DNA of 64,000 nucleotides. Origin: an uncultured cyanobacterium (GTDB taxonomy: Bacteria > Cyanobacteriota > Cyanobacteriia > Cyanobacteriales > Nostocaceae). Shown here in pieces: positions 47,564-55,655 of this stretch. The stretch is from the NCBI GenBank assembly GCA_903848645.1, contig CAINGU010000037.1, forward strand, positions 1-64,000, in the 5' to 3' direction. The stretch's first letter is position 1. Each line of letters opens with the position of its first letter. Made by a program: the position numbers and the translations under genes. Below the pieces are notes generated by a model that was not told where the DNA came from, made no database searches, and saw only the letters and a list, made by a program, of their open reading frames with translations.

Positions 47564-47947
47564 TTATCTTTTATATGGTTGTATTGTTATTAAACCTGGA
47601 ATAACAGCATAATGCTTCACATTAAATGTATGTAATGGTAAACCGAAAGCAATTGATGTTTGACCGATCAAAGCATCAATTAACCCAAGATTATGACTGA
47701 GATTATAATCTGCAAATGTTTCTAATGCTTGATCACAAGTTTCAGGTGTTGGCCAAATTACTTCAACATTAGCAATAAATTTGCGAATTTCCTGCAATTC
47801 CAACTTATTCCTACATCCTTGCATCAATTCCATCGCTACATAACCAGGTAAAGCAATTTCTTCCTCTCCCAAAGAACTTAACCAACTAATAGCAGGTGGA
47901 TATTTACGAAGAAAGTCAATCATAATATCACTATCTAGGAGAATCAT
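47564..47947 (-). CDS. VapC-type PIN-domain toxin
   Basis: 127 residues from the ATG at 47947 (MILLDSDIMIDFLRKYP). LPGYVAMELMQGC, then NLGLIDALIGQTSIAFGLPLHTFNVKHY. Key acids Asp, Glu and Asp are present. The start overlaps the antitoxin by 17 bases. Confidence 0.92.
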   Translation of the reverse strand: MILLDSDIMIDFLRKYPPAISWLSSLGEEEIALPGYVAMELMQGCRNKLELQEIRKFIANVEVIWPTPETCDQALETFADYNLSHNLGLIDALIGQTSIAFGLPLHTFNVKHYAVIPGLITIQPYKR

Positions 47948-48197
47948 AATCTCTCCTTTGTGACTGTTCACGCAACTGACGAGCATAAGCAAGGCTATCT
48001 GTAATATCGTCGCGTTCTTCCCATAAACCTATCAAGCTCGAATCAAGTAATTCATGAGCAGTTAATACCTTTTTCCTTGTAGGAACAATGGATAATAAAA
48101 CAATTACTTCTACCTCTTGTCCTGCTACCACAGGTAAATTTTGAAAAGAGATTTCCCCGGATTTCTCTATGGTTTTTTGTAACCTAATTGCTTGCAT
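47931..48197 (-). CDS. VapB-type antitoxin
   Basis: 88 residues: MQAIRLQKTIEKSGEISFQN and VVAGQEVEVIVLL (swapped-hairpin-like start), then a charged helical tail (LLDSSLIGLWEERDDITDSLAYARQLREQ). Confidence 0.85.
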   Translation of the reverse strand: MQAIRLQKTIEKSGEISFQNLPVVAGQEVEVIVLLSIVPTRKKVLTAHELLDSSLIGLWEERDDITDSLAYARQLREQSQRRDYDSPR

Positions 48198-48273
48198 AAT
48201 TTTGTCATCCTTAAAATAATATAATGCTGCTGTTTAATTAAGTACATCTCTAATTATAGAATATCACAAAAAG

Positions 48274-48396
48274 AGATCGCTGTTTGGGGATGTTGGGAGT
48301 GCGATCGCTTAAAATTGGGGTAGTTGTGAGCGATCGCCATTTAGGAATAAGTTGGGAGAGCGATCGTTTAAAATTGGGGTGGTTGTGTGCGATCGC
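48274..48396. repeat. HIP1 composite repeats
   Basis: Several HIP1 or near-HIP1 octamers (48301-48308, about 48330, 48361 and 48389-48396) within TTAAAATTGGGGTGGTTGTG units, as at 47.3 kb. Confidence 0.82.
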
Positions 48397-48460
48397 AGGA
48401 TGAATGAAATCAATCACCTAGATTGCGCTACCATTTGTTTAGTCATTTTTAGGATCAAAA

Positions 48461-48667
48461 TTGATTGTGACTACATCTCTCAACATCAACGAAGCCTTAC
48501 TAAAGGAGGCGTTGGCACTTGATAATCAGGTGAACATTGATTCTTTAGTAGAAACAGCACTGCGCGAATATATTCAACGTCGTAAGCGGCTTAAAGTATT
48601 AGACCTCTTTGGGACTATCGAGTATGACGAAACCTATAACTATAAGCAGCAACGTCATCAAGCATGA
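48461..48667 (+). CDS. VapB-type antitoxin
   Basis: 68 residues, TTG start with AGGA 6 bases upstream (alternative GTG 48467). TTSLNINEALLKEALAL and VETALREYIQRRKRLKVLDLFGTIEYDE identify the VapB ribbon-helix-helix with its DLFG toxin-binding tail. A relic of a close paralogue lies at 52952. Overlaps the toxin by 4 bases. Confidence 0.92.
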   Translation: MIVTTSLNINEALLKEALALDNQVNIDSLVETALREYIQRRKRLKVLDLFGTIEYDETYNYKQQRHQA

Positions 48668-49074
48668 GCATTATTGTTGATACTTCCGTTTGGTCACTCG
48701 CTCTACGTCGGAAAACACCACCAGATTCTTCTCCAGCAGTCACAATATTGCAGAATTTAATCACTAATGACCAAGTTGCCTTATTAGGCGCAATTCGTCA
48801 AGAAATTCTTTCTGGAATCCGCAATTTTGAACAGTTTACCCGTCTGCGAGATTACCTCCGAGCCTTCCCTGATTTAGAACTTATACCTGAAGACTACGAA
48901 CTTGCTGCGGAGTTTTTTAATACCTGCCGGAGTAAAGGCATTCAGGGTTCAAATACTGATTTTGTGATTTGTGCAGTTGCTCATCGTCGCAGCTACAGCA
49001 TCCTCTCCACTGACAATGATTTTCAGAATTTTCTAGTACATATTCCTGTGATTTTATTGCCTGTTGAAGGTTAG
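48664..49074 (+). CDS. VapC-type PIN-domain toxin
   Basis: 136 residues. SIIVDTSVWSLALRR, GAIRQEILSGIRNFEQF, GSNTDFVICAVAHRRSYSILSTDNDF. All PIN acids are seen. Coupled to the preceding antitoxin (ATGA). Confidence 0.94.
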   Translation: MSIIVDTSVWSLALRRKTPPDSSPAVTILQNLITNDQVALLGAIRQEILSGIRNFEQFTRLRDYLRAFPDLELIPEDYELAAEFFNTCRSKGIQGSNTDFVICAVAHRRSYSILSTDNDFQNFLVHIPVILLPVEG

Positions 49075-49104
49075 TGCAATCGCCTAAAATTGTGGTGGTT
49101 TTGT

Positions 49105-49182
49105 TCGATAGCGAAGCGCTCCATAGGAATCGCTGTTTGGGGATGTGGGGTGTGATAGCGAAGCGCTGCTGCAAGCAGTTCG
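49105..49182. repeat. Two very small dispersed elements with different tails
   Basis: 49105-49133 has the CCATAGGAATCGC tail and 49152-49182 the TGCTGCAAGCAGTTCG tail; both share GATAGCGAAGCGC and are separated by TGTTTGGGGATGTGGGG. Confidence 0.85.
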
Positions 49183-49208
49183 TTTAAAATTAGGGTATTT
49201 GTGAGCGA

Positions 49209-49631
49209 TTAATCCCAAGGACTAAAAACAGTAACAGATGAGAAACCAAAATCACTAATATTACGAGTAACAATTATGAGGTTATTTTCAGATGCAGTAG
49301 CAGCTATTAAACTATCCATAATTGGTAGTTTTTTCCCTTGTGCTTCAGATTGACCACAAGTTCTTGCCCAAGTATCAAGAATATTCTCATTTAACGGTAA
49401 AATTCTCTTGGTAAATCTGTGTTCAAGTTTTTGTAGCCATTGCTCTAGTTTTTGATAGCGACTTGGTTGAGATTTTTCTATTCTCACAATTCCTTTTTTA
49501 ATTTCAGCTATAGTTATAATGCTAAGGAATAAACTACTTTCTTCTTGCTCATCTATCCAGTTAATAACTTGTTGATTGGGTTGTTTTTTTACATATTCAG
49601 AAATAACACAAGTATCTAATAAATATTTCAT
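49209..49631 (-). CDS. VapC-type PIN-domain toxin
   Basis: 140 residues: MKYLLDTCVISEYVKKQPN, LSIITIAEIKKGI, KLPIMDSLIAATASENNLIIVTRNISDF. Complete PIN motif set. Overlaps the antitoxin stop by 4 bases. Confidence 0.93.
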   Translation of the reverse strand: MKYLLDTCVISEYVKKQPNQQVINWIDEQEESSLFLSIITIAEIKKGIVRIEKSQPSRYQKLEQWLQKLEHRFTKRILPLNENILDTWARTCGQSEAQGKKLPIMDSLIAATASENNLIIVTRNISDFGFSSVTVFSPWD

Positions 49632-49855
49632 AATGTAATATCTCTACCTGTGTCTTTATCTCGTTCAAACAACGGTTCAGTTTCTTCTAATTCAGGTAAA
49701 AGAAGTAATTCCGATAACTTAACTTGAGATTGATTTAATTGAGAAATTTTATGTGTTTCTAACTCATATAACCAACGTTGAAGAATATTATTTTGTTCTT
49801 CTATTGGTAAAGTTTCAACCGTTTCTATAAATTTTTGGAGTAATTTTGTTGTCAT
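49628..49855 (-). CDS. VapB-like antitoxin
   Basis: 75 residues, helical: LLQKFIETVETLPIEEQNNILQRWLYELE, then an acidic tail (LPELEETEPLFERDKDTGRDI). Identified mainly by its overlap with the PIN toxin. Confidence 0.8.
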   Translation of the reverse strand: MTTKLLQKFIETVETLPIEEQNNILQRWLYELETHKISQLNQSQVKLSELLLLPELEETEPLFERDKDTGRDITL

Positions 49856-49996
49856 AATATTACAATAGGTAATAATAGTATTTATTTATTATAGCTTAAA
49901 CTGAGAATTTGCATCAACTAAATATCTAACTAACTTCTGAGAATGATCGATATCTTTATCATGAAGGAATCGCCATTTAGGAACAAGTTGGGAGTG

Positions 49997-50025
49997 CGAT
50001 AGCGAAGCGCTCCGTAGGAATCGCG
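49997..50025. repeat. Very small dispersed element in a HIP1 context
   Basis: GCGATAGCGAAGCGCTCCGTAGGAATCGC: GCGAT at the left and ATCGC at the right are the halves of a HIP1 octamer. Preceded by CAAGTTGGGAGT as at intact HIP1 sites. Confidence 0.85.
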
Positions 50026-50049
50026 CTTATATATTAACTATTATTTCTT

Positions 50050-50469
50050 TCAAGGCAAAATCTCAAAACAATCACAATGCTGAGGTCGAAATAATCTAAA
50101 ATCTCGCTGATCTAAAGTCAATAATCTTTTAATATCAAAACGTTCAGCTATAGCCATAACACTTGCATCTACAAAATCAATCCGACTATCTGCATATTCA
50201 TCCAAAATTTCCGCAACACGCACTAAATCTTGATCTGTCAAAGCTACTAAAATAAATCTACTTGCAGATAGTCCTTTTAAGAAAGCTACTAATGTTGCTG
50301 AACCTGCATTACGTCATACTAAATAAGCCACTTCTGCTAATACTGTTTGTGGCAATAAAATTTGTTTTTGTTGTGTATATACTGGTGTTACACTGTTGTG
50401 CATTGTATCCAAACGATTCAACAATGCGACAACAAAGCCAGTATCAGCTACTGCTGGGGTTCTTTCCAT
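50050..50469 (-). pseudogene. PIN-domain toxin with one in-frame stop
   Basis: 139 codons reading VADTGFVVALLNRLD, LPQTVLAEVAYLV, then TGA at 50314-50316 (codon 52), then RNAGSATLVAFLKG, DSRIDFVDASVMAIAERF and LLTLDQRDF. Apart from the TGA the PIN domain is complete. The toxin would be cut after 51 residues unless the stop is read through. Confidence 0.87.
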
Positions 50470-50723
50470 GTCCAACCTGATTTTTCTGTCACTTCATTTT
50501 GGAGAATATCTTCGGAATTAATAGCTAAATCAGGTGTGGCTGCGAATAAGCCAATTAATGGATCAGATACAGCATCATTAACTGTTTCTAGTGATTGGAT
50601 TTCCAGGTATGATCTGACAGCTTCACTAATAATTGATTCTGGTGATTGACCACGTTTACTAGCCAGATTGATCAGTTTTTCGAGTAAAGTCTGTTCTGGA
50701 TTCCAGTTAAATGTAGATTTCAC
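50448..50723 (-). CDS. Ribbon-helix-helix antitoxin
   Basis: 91 residues, GTG start. WNPEQTLLEKLINLASKRGQSPESIISEAVRSYLE is a CopG/VapB-like DNA-binding region; an acidic tail follows. It overlaps its broken toxin by 22 bases and is itself intact. Confidence 0.85.
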   Translation of the reverse strand: MKSTFNWNPEQTLLEKLINLASKRGQSPESIISEAVRSYLEIQSLETVNDAVSDPLIGLFAATPDLAINSEDILQNEVTEKSGWTWKEPQQ

Positions 50724-50810
50724 AAGATAATTTCTCTCTTATTAACCACGAAGAACATTATAACAAATAAGTGCAATTTTATTAACTAATTATTTGCTTA
50801 GTGTCTTAAT

Positions 50811-50880
50811 GAAGAAGCGCGACCTAGGAATCGTTGTTTGGGTTTGTGGGGTGCGATAGCGAAGCGCGACCTAGGAATCG
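50811..50880. repeat. Two GCGACCTAGGAATCG-tailed micro-elements
   Basis: A partial copy (GAAGCGCGACCTAGGAATCG, ending 50833) and a full copy (GCGATAGCGAAGCGCGACCTAGGAATCG, 50853-50880). Confidence 0.8.
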
Positions 50881-50954
50881 TCTGAATAATCTATAGCTTG
50901 TGGCATAATCATAATGTAAATTTTAGGAATACAAATTAAAAATTTAGTACAATA

Positions 50955-51245
50955 ATGAATGAGTTACGATTTACTTGGGATGCACAAAAAGCTGAAAGTA
51001 ATATTCAAAAACATGGAATTTCTTTTGAAGAAGCAAAATCTGCCTTTATTGATGATAATGCTCGGTTAATTTATGACCCCGATCATTCTCAAGATGAAGA
51101 TAGATTTATTTTATTAGGAATCAGTGTTTATTATCGCCTTTTAGTTGTTTGTCATTGTTATCGAGAAAATGATTCAATAATTCGGATTATTTCAGCCAGA
51201 AAAGCAAATAAACTAGAACAAAAACAATATCAGGAGTTCCTATGA
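50955..51245 (+). CDS. brnT: BrnT-family toxin
   Basis: 96 residues. LRFTWDAQKAESNIQKHGISFEEA, a central Asp/Glu segment and ISARKANKLEQKQY are the BrnT signature (a RelE-like ribonuclease). The stop overlaps the antitoxin ATG by 4 bases; toxin-first order is normal for brnTA. Confidence 0.95.
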   Translation: MNELRFTWDAQKAESNIQKHGISFEEAKSAFIDDNARLIYDPDHSQDEDRFILLGISVYYRLLVVCHCYRENDSIIRIISARKANKLEQKQYQEFL

Positions 51246-51457
51246 GAGAAAATTATGATTTTTCTAAATCCGTTAAAAATCCCTATTCTAAACAATTAAA
51301 AGAACAAGTTACAATTGATTTAGAAAAGGATGTTATTCAATATTTTGAAGCAATAGCTCAAGAAACAGGTATTTCTTATTTGAATTTAATTAATATTTAT
51401 TTGCGTGAATGTATGGAAAATAAACGTAAATTATCGTTAATGGAAAGTAACAATTAA
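51242..51457 (+). CDS. brnA: BrnA-family antitoxin
   Basis: 71 residues. DFSKSVKNPYSKQLKEQVTI and VIQYFEAIAQETGISYLNLINIYLREC form the BrnA ribbon-helix-helix antitoxin. Coupled to brnT. Confidence 0.94.
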   Translation: MRENYDFSKSVKNPYSKQLKEQVTIDLEKDVIQYFEAIAQETGISYLNLINIYLRECMENKRKLSLMESNN

Positions 51458-51473
51458 ATCTGTACTTCCATCT

Positions 51474-51505
51474 GCGATAGCGAAGCGCTGCTGCAAGCAG
51501 TTCGC
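51474..51505. repeat. Micro-element with TGCTGCAAGCAGTTCGC tail
   Basis: GCGATAGCGAAGCGC followed by the TGCTGCAAGCAG hairpin and TTCGC; flanked by TGTTTAGGATGTGGTTGGGAG as at HIP1 sites. Confidence 0.85.
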
Positions 51506-51542
51506 TGTTTAGGATGTGGTTGGGAGTGAGATCGCATTTATA

Positions 51543-51809
51543 TCAATCATAATGATATTTACAGGAAATGATAATTAATAAATCTTCTTCAACCTTATAA
51601 ACCAGTCTATGTTCATCGGTAATTCTCCTTGACCAGTAACCTTGTAATTCATATTTTAATGGTTCTGGTTTTCCTATACCTGAAAATGGTTCTCTTTGGA
51701 TATCTTTAATCAGTGACAATATTTTTTTAAAGACTTTTTTATCTTCTGTTCCCCATTGTCCCAATTCTTCAAAAGCTTCTGGTTCAAATGCTACTTTTTT
51801 CATATTCAT
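51543..51809 (-). CDS. YoeB/Txe-type toxin
   Basis: 88 residues: VAFEPEAFEELGQW, GIGKPEPLKYELQGYWSRRI, TDEHRLVYKV, ISCKYHYD. All YoeB active-site motifs are present. A second YoeB in the window besides 4505-4828. Overlaps its antitoxin by 26 bases. Confidence 0.94.
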   Translation of the reverse strand: MNMKKVAFEPEAFEELGQWGTEDKKVFKKILSLIKDIQREPFSGIGKPEPLKYELQGYWSRRITDEHRLVYKVEEDLLIIISCKYHYD

Positions 51810-52035
51810 CTAAATCAACATAAATTAAATTTCCTTTTGCTACATTTTCTATGGCTTTTAGTAAATGCTTTTTATTAGATTCTGACTTTAAAAGATAAGT
51901 TGTTTCATCTTCTACAGTTTCTTGATCAACTAACACAATTACCTCTACAATTGTTCCCTCTGGGAACTCAGTTGTAGGTAATTCAATCTTGCCATTTTTA
52001 CCAACAGTTGCCTTTTGTTTAATTCCAGTAATCAT
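51784..52035 (-). CDS. Antitoxin for YoeB-type toxin, AbrB/Phd-like
   Basis: 83 residues. The N-terminal half (ITGIKQKATVGKNGKIEL, FPEGTIVEVIVLVD) looks like an AbrB/SpoVT or AF2212 swapped hairpin. The C-terminal half (TTYLLKSESNKKHLLKAIENVAKGN) resembles the toxin-binding tail of YefM. It may thus be a domain swap: a different DNA-binding module on a YefM tail. Confidence 0.82.
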   Translation of the reverse strand: MITGIKQKATVGKNGKIELPTTEFPEGTIVEVIVLVDQETVEDETTYLLKSESNKKHLLKAIENVAKGNLIYVDLDEYEKSSI

Positions 52036-52165
52036 AGTCTATATTGAGTTCCTTCTTTTTTCTCATCATAACATCTATACTTAAATAGATTCATAGCCTT
52101 TACGAATTTATTTTCTATAAGCAATCACTTTTCTCTTACTCTGGGTCTGGAAAGGTTTGTTAAGA

Positions 52166-52242
52166 GCGATAGCGAAGCCCGACCTAGGAATCGTCTAAAA
52201 TTAGTGTAGTGCGATAGCACAAGCACTGACTTGTCAGTTCGC
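52166..52242. repeat. Two micro-elements with GACCTAGGAATCG and TGACTTGTCAGTTCGC tails
   Basis: 52166-52193 and 52211-52242, both beginning GCGATAGC. The 52036-52351 gap contains no gene. Confidence 0.83.
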
Positions 52243-52351
52243 ATGATGAATGGAATCGCTGTTTGGGAATGAGTATTAAAAAATTAATTTATTGAACGAT
52301 ATAATATAAATAACAATTAGATTTTTCCAAAGCACAAATATAGTAAACATC

Positions 52352-52648
52352 ATGCAAGAACAATTAACCGACTATCAACAAGAACTAACAGAACGCATTT
52401 CTCATGTTGTAGATAAACTATTTCGGGGTAGTAGTTTCTACATGGTGAAATTAGATCAATATGAAATGACCGCAACGTTAATATAATTATTTAGCAGATT
52501 TTCCCCAGAAGAAATGAGAGCAATTAAAGAACATGATTTAACCAGAAGAATTAGTAAAATATTAACATTAGAAGTTGTTGCTGGGACATTAAATGATTTA
52601 ACACCAGAAGAAATAGCGATTTTTGATGCAGCAGTAGCAAGAAAATAA
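52352..52648 (+). pseudogene. Antitoxin gene interrupted by one stop codon
   Basis: 99 codons: MQEQLTDYQQELTERISHVVDKLF, SFYMVKLDQYEMTATLI, then TAA at 52484-52486, then LFSRFSPEEMRAIKEHDL and DLTPEEIAIFDAAVARK. The frame is otherwise open, so a single nonsense change inactivated it. It is next to a broken PIN toxin. Confidence 0.8.
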
Positions 52649-52652
52649 AACC

Positions 52653-52950
52653 ATGAATTTTTTACTTGATTCAAATATCGTTAGTTATGCGTTAAAGAAA
52701 AATATAACCATAAATAATAAATTGAGAGAGTTAAGCTTTCTTGGTTCAGAAATATTTATTAGTTGTATAACCTACTATGAAATTAAAAGAGGTTTGATAT
52801 CTCTCAATGCTACTAAACAATTGGTAGATTTTCATGGATTTTGTAATGATTATCCTGTATTATTTTTAGATGATTGAGAAATTATTGAAAAATCCTGTGA
52901 AATTCATGCCAAATTAAAAGCGAAAGGTACACCTATTCAAGATGCTGATA
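52653..52950 (+). pseudogene. VapC-type PIN toxin, nonsense mutation and 3' truncation
   Basis: MNFLLDSNIVSYALKKN, then SCITYYEIKRGLISL up to TGA at 52875-52877. The frame continues EIIEKSCEIHAKLKAKGTPIQDAD and stops matching exactly where the vapB relic begins (52952). The PIN C-terminal third (normally D..IA..A...L.T.N...F) is missing. Confidence 0.85.
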
Positions 52951-52951
52951 A

Positions 52952-53009
52952 GTATTAGACCTGTTTGGGACTATCAAGTATGACGAAAGCTATAACTATA
53001 GGAACGAGG
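52952..53009 (+). pseudogene. vapB 3' relic, paralogous to the gene at 48461
   Basis: About 50 bases (GTATTAGACCTGTTTGGGAC ... TATAACTATA) match 48596-48650 of the intact vapB with only about four differences. It is fused to the truncated PIN gene. Confidence 0.8.
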
Positions 53010-53022
53010 TAAAACTCTTTTT

Positions 53023-54438
53023 TCAAACCAAGGCTTTTAATAAAGCTTGCAATTTAAGTTGCACTTCTGCAAATTCCTTTTCAGGATCTGAACCGGCAAC
53101 AATTCCTGCACCCGCATAAAGTCTGGCATAATTACCATCAATTAAAGCTGAACGAATCCCCACAATAAATTCACAATTTCCTTCTCCGTCTATCCAACCC
53201 AAAGGTGCTGCATATAAACCCCTTTCAAAACTTTCATAACGGCGAATTTCTGCACAAGCAATACCTCGTGCTGCCCCGGCAACTGCTGGAGTTGGATGCA
53301 GTTTAGCAACGATTTGTAAAGGGTGAATATTATTGGGGACTTCTGCGCTAATTGGTGTCCATAAATGCTGTATATTAGATAATTGTCGGAGTCTGGGGGC
53401 TAAAACTTGGGGCGATAAACCTAGTTGAGATAAATGTTGAGTAATAAAATCAAGAACAAGTTTATGTTCGTGTTTTTCTTTGGTACTATTGACTAAGTTG
53501 TTAGCATTTGCCGCATCTTCTATGGGTGTTTTACCTCTGGGTGCAGAACCTGCCAAAGCATCAGTAATTAACTGTTGTTTGTGAATACTAATTAATCGTT
53601 CTGGACTAGCACCAATAAAGTTTTGTCCTTTACCATTGCTGGTAGAAAATATATAACAATTAGGATGTAATTGCCGGAGGTTATTTAAAGATTGTAGTAA
53701 GTTAAAATCATGATTGGCACTGACATCTAATGTATCAGCTAAAACAATTTTGCTGAGATGACTAGACTGAATTATTTCTAAAACTGATGCGACAGAAGTT
53801 TTAAATTTATCACCATTTTTAGTGATTTTTTTATATAAGTTCAAAGGAAATTTATGAATATTTATTGAATGGTTATTCAAAGATCTAATAATTTCTAAAT
53901 GGCGTTGTAAGTTATCTAATATTTTGGTAATATTGACACTAGAATTGATAATTGTGTTCATTACTAATGTACAGCAATTATTTTTGACAGCTATTTGCCA
54001 ACAAGGCAAGAAAACCGTAGCAGCAGGAAATGGATAATCGGCTTTTTCGTGGTGATCAAAAAAACTAAAGGTACAAAAAAAGTGAGGTAGAGCAAAAGTC
54101 TGATTTTGGTGTGAAATAGGAATTATATTCTTCAGACAATTTTTGATAAATTCTTCTGATTTTGTAAATCTATCTTTACCAAATATTTCTAATTTATCTA
54201 CAGTATCAATTGCTGCTATTGCTTCACCATTACTTCTATTTTCAAAGTAAAAATTTATGGTATTTTTCTGATTAAATTTATCTAAAACCAACAAAGGATC
54301 AACTAAGCCAATTTCTAGGGAAATACTGACAATTTTACTATAATTATGACGACGGCAATTTTGCTGAACCTCTAATAGTAATTGATTGAGGTATTTGTAG
54401 TCTATAAAGGTGTGGCTGCGACATGGTGAAATTGTCAT
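53023..54438 (-). CDS. menF: Isochorismate synthase
   Basis: 471 residues. Chorismate-binding enzyme at the start of phylloquinone synthesis. Conserved ASPERLISI near 270, ALAGSAPRGKT near 290, KEKHEHKLVLDFI near 320, HPTPAVAGAARG near 375 and the terminal YAGAGIVAGSDPEKEF. Divergent from the menA-menC-menE operon. Confidence 0.93.
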   Translation of the reverse strand: MTISPCRSHTFIDYKYLNQLLLEVQQNCRRHNYSKIVSISLEIGLVDPLLVLDKFNQKNTINFYFENRSNGEAIAAIDTVDKLEIFGKDRFTKSEEFIKNCLKNIIPISHQNQTFALPHFFCTFSFFDHHEKADYPFPAATVFLPCWQIAVKNNCCTLVMNTIINSSVNITKILDNLQRHLEIIRSLNNHSINIHKFPLNLYKKITKNGDKFKTSVASVLEIIQSSHLSKIVLADTLDVSANHDFNLLQSLNNLRQLHPNCYIFSTSNGKGQNFIGASPERLISIHKQQLITDALAGSAPRGKTPIEDAANANNLVNSTKEKHEHKLVLDFITQHLSQLGLSPQVLAPRLRQLSNIQHLWTPISAEVPNNIHPLQIVAKLHPTPAVAGAARGIACAEIRRYESFERGLYAAPLGWIDGEGNCEFIVGIRSALIDGNYARLYAGAGIVAGSDPEKEFAEVQLKLQALLKALV

Positions 54439-54755
54439 GGATGTATAAGTTAATTTTTATTAAGTTATCTTCCTAAAATGTAATAAATCATGGTGGTATT
54501 CTTATAGGTAACATAATTCAGTCACCATTAACCAGCATAGACTTGACTAGGTTCTGGGGTTGATCCTATTTTGACTGCAAGATGGCAGATTTTATTGTAG
54601 GATGTGAACCTATAATCACAAAATTAACATTTTTTGGTAGTTTACCAAAGTTAAACATCCTAAATTTTAAATCTAAAATAGCTAGTCAAATGCCATGGAA
54701 AATTATAAAATTTAACTGATAACTAAAGTTCTGGTAATTTAACTAATCACAACTG
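54439..54755. other. Divergent menF/menA spacer
   Basis: About 317 AT-rich bases expected to hold both promoters. No repeat element, RNA or coding sequence was recognised. Confidence 0.6.
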
Positions 54756-55655
54756 ATGACTTCAACTCAGATTTCACCACCTCAAGGTAAACTATGGATG
54801 GCGGCTATTAAACCGCCAATGTACAGTGTTGCTATTATGCCGATTTGGGTAGGTTCTGCGGTAGCATTTAGGGAAATAAAGATTTTTAATATAACAATAT
54901 TTTCTTTGTTTATTGCGGCGGCAATTTTAATTTTAGGTTGGGAAAATATTAGTAATGATGTCTTTGATGCCGAAACAGGAATTGACAAGAATAAACGTCA
55001 TTCAGTGGTGAATTTAACTGGTAACAAAACTTTAATGTTTTGGATAGGAAATCTGTGTTTAGGTTTGGGTTTGTTGGGAATAACAGCGATCGCTCTTTTG
55101 CAAAAAGACCCGACAGTTATCGGTATAATTCTATTATGCTGCGGTTTGGGCTATATGTACCAAGGTCCTCCCTTTCGTCTAGGATACCAGGGTTTAGGGG
55201 AAATTCTCTGCTTTTTTGCCTTTGGTCCTTTGGGTATGGGTGCATCCTATTATAGTCAAACTCAAACCTGGTCTCTTACTAATGTAGCAGCTTCGGTGAT
55301 TTTGGGCATTGTTACCAGTTTAGTTTTATTTTGCTCCCATTTTCACCAAGTTGAGGATGACATAGCCGCGGGAAAGAAATCTCCTATTGTGCGTTTAGGA
55401 ACTCAAGCCGGTGCAAAGGTTTTAGTGGGATTTACTGCTAGTATTTATCCTCTGATTTTGCTATTTGTGGTTTTGAATATTTTCCCAATTTGGACATTAC
55501 TAAGTTTCCTCAGTTTACCTTTTGCGGTGAAATTATGTCGTCACGTTTTAGAAAATCACAACCAACCAGACAAGGTAAGTAATTCTAAATTTATCGCTGT
55601 TAATGTGCATTTTTTGAGTTGCTTATTTTTGGGTTTAGGATTTATCATTGGTTAA
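54756..55655 (+). CDS. menA: 2-carboxy-1,4-naphthoquinone phytyltransferase (MenA)
   Basis: 299 residues, eight or nine membrane helices. UbiA-family prenyltransferase that adds the phytyl chain. First Asp-rich motif NDVFDAETGIDKNKRHSV near 68-85 and the second, HQVEDDIAAGKKSP, near 195. The stop overlaps the menC start (TAATG). Confidence 0.94.
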   Translation: MTSTQISPPQGKLWMAAIKPPMYSVAIMPIWVGSAVAFREIKIFNITIFSLFIAAAILILGWENISNDVFDAETGIDKNKRHSVVNLTGNKTLMFWIGNLCLGLGLLGITAIALLQKDPTVIGIILLCCGLGYMYQGPPFRLGYQGLGEILCFFAFGPLGMGASYYSQTQTWSLTNVAASVILGIVTSLVLFCSHFHQVEDDIAAGKKSPIVRLGTQAGAKVLVGFTASIYPLILLFVVLNIFPIWTLLSFLSLPFAVKLCRHVLENHNQPDKVSNSKFIAVNVHFLSCLFLGLGFIIG

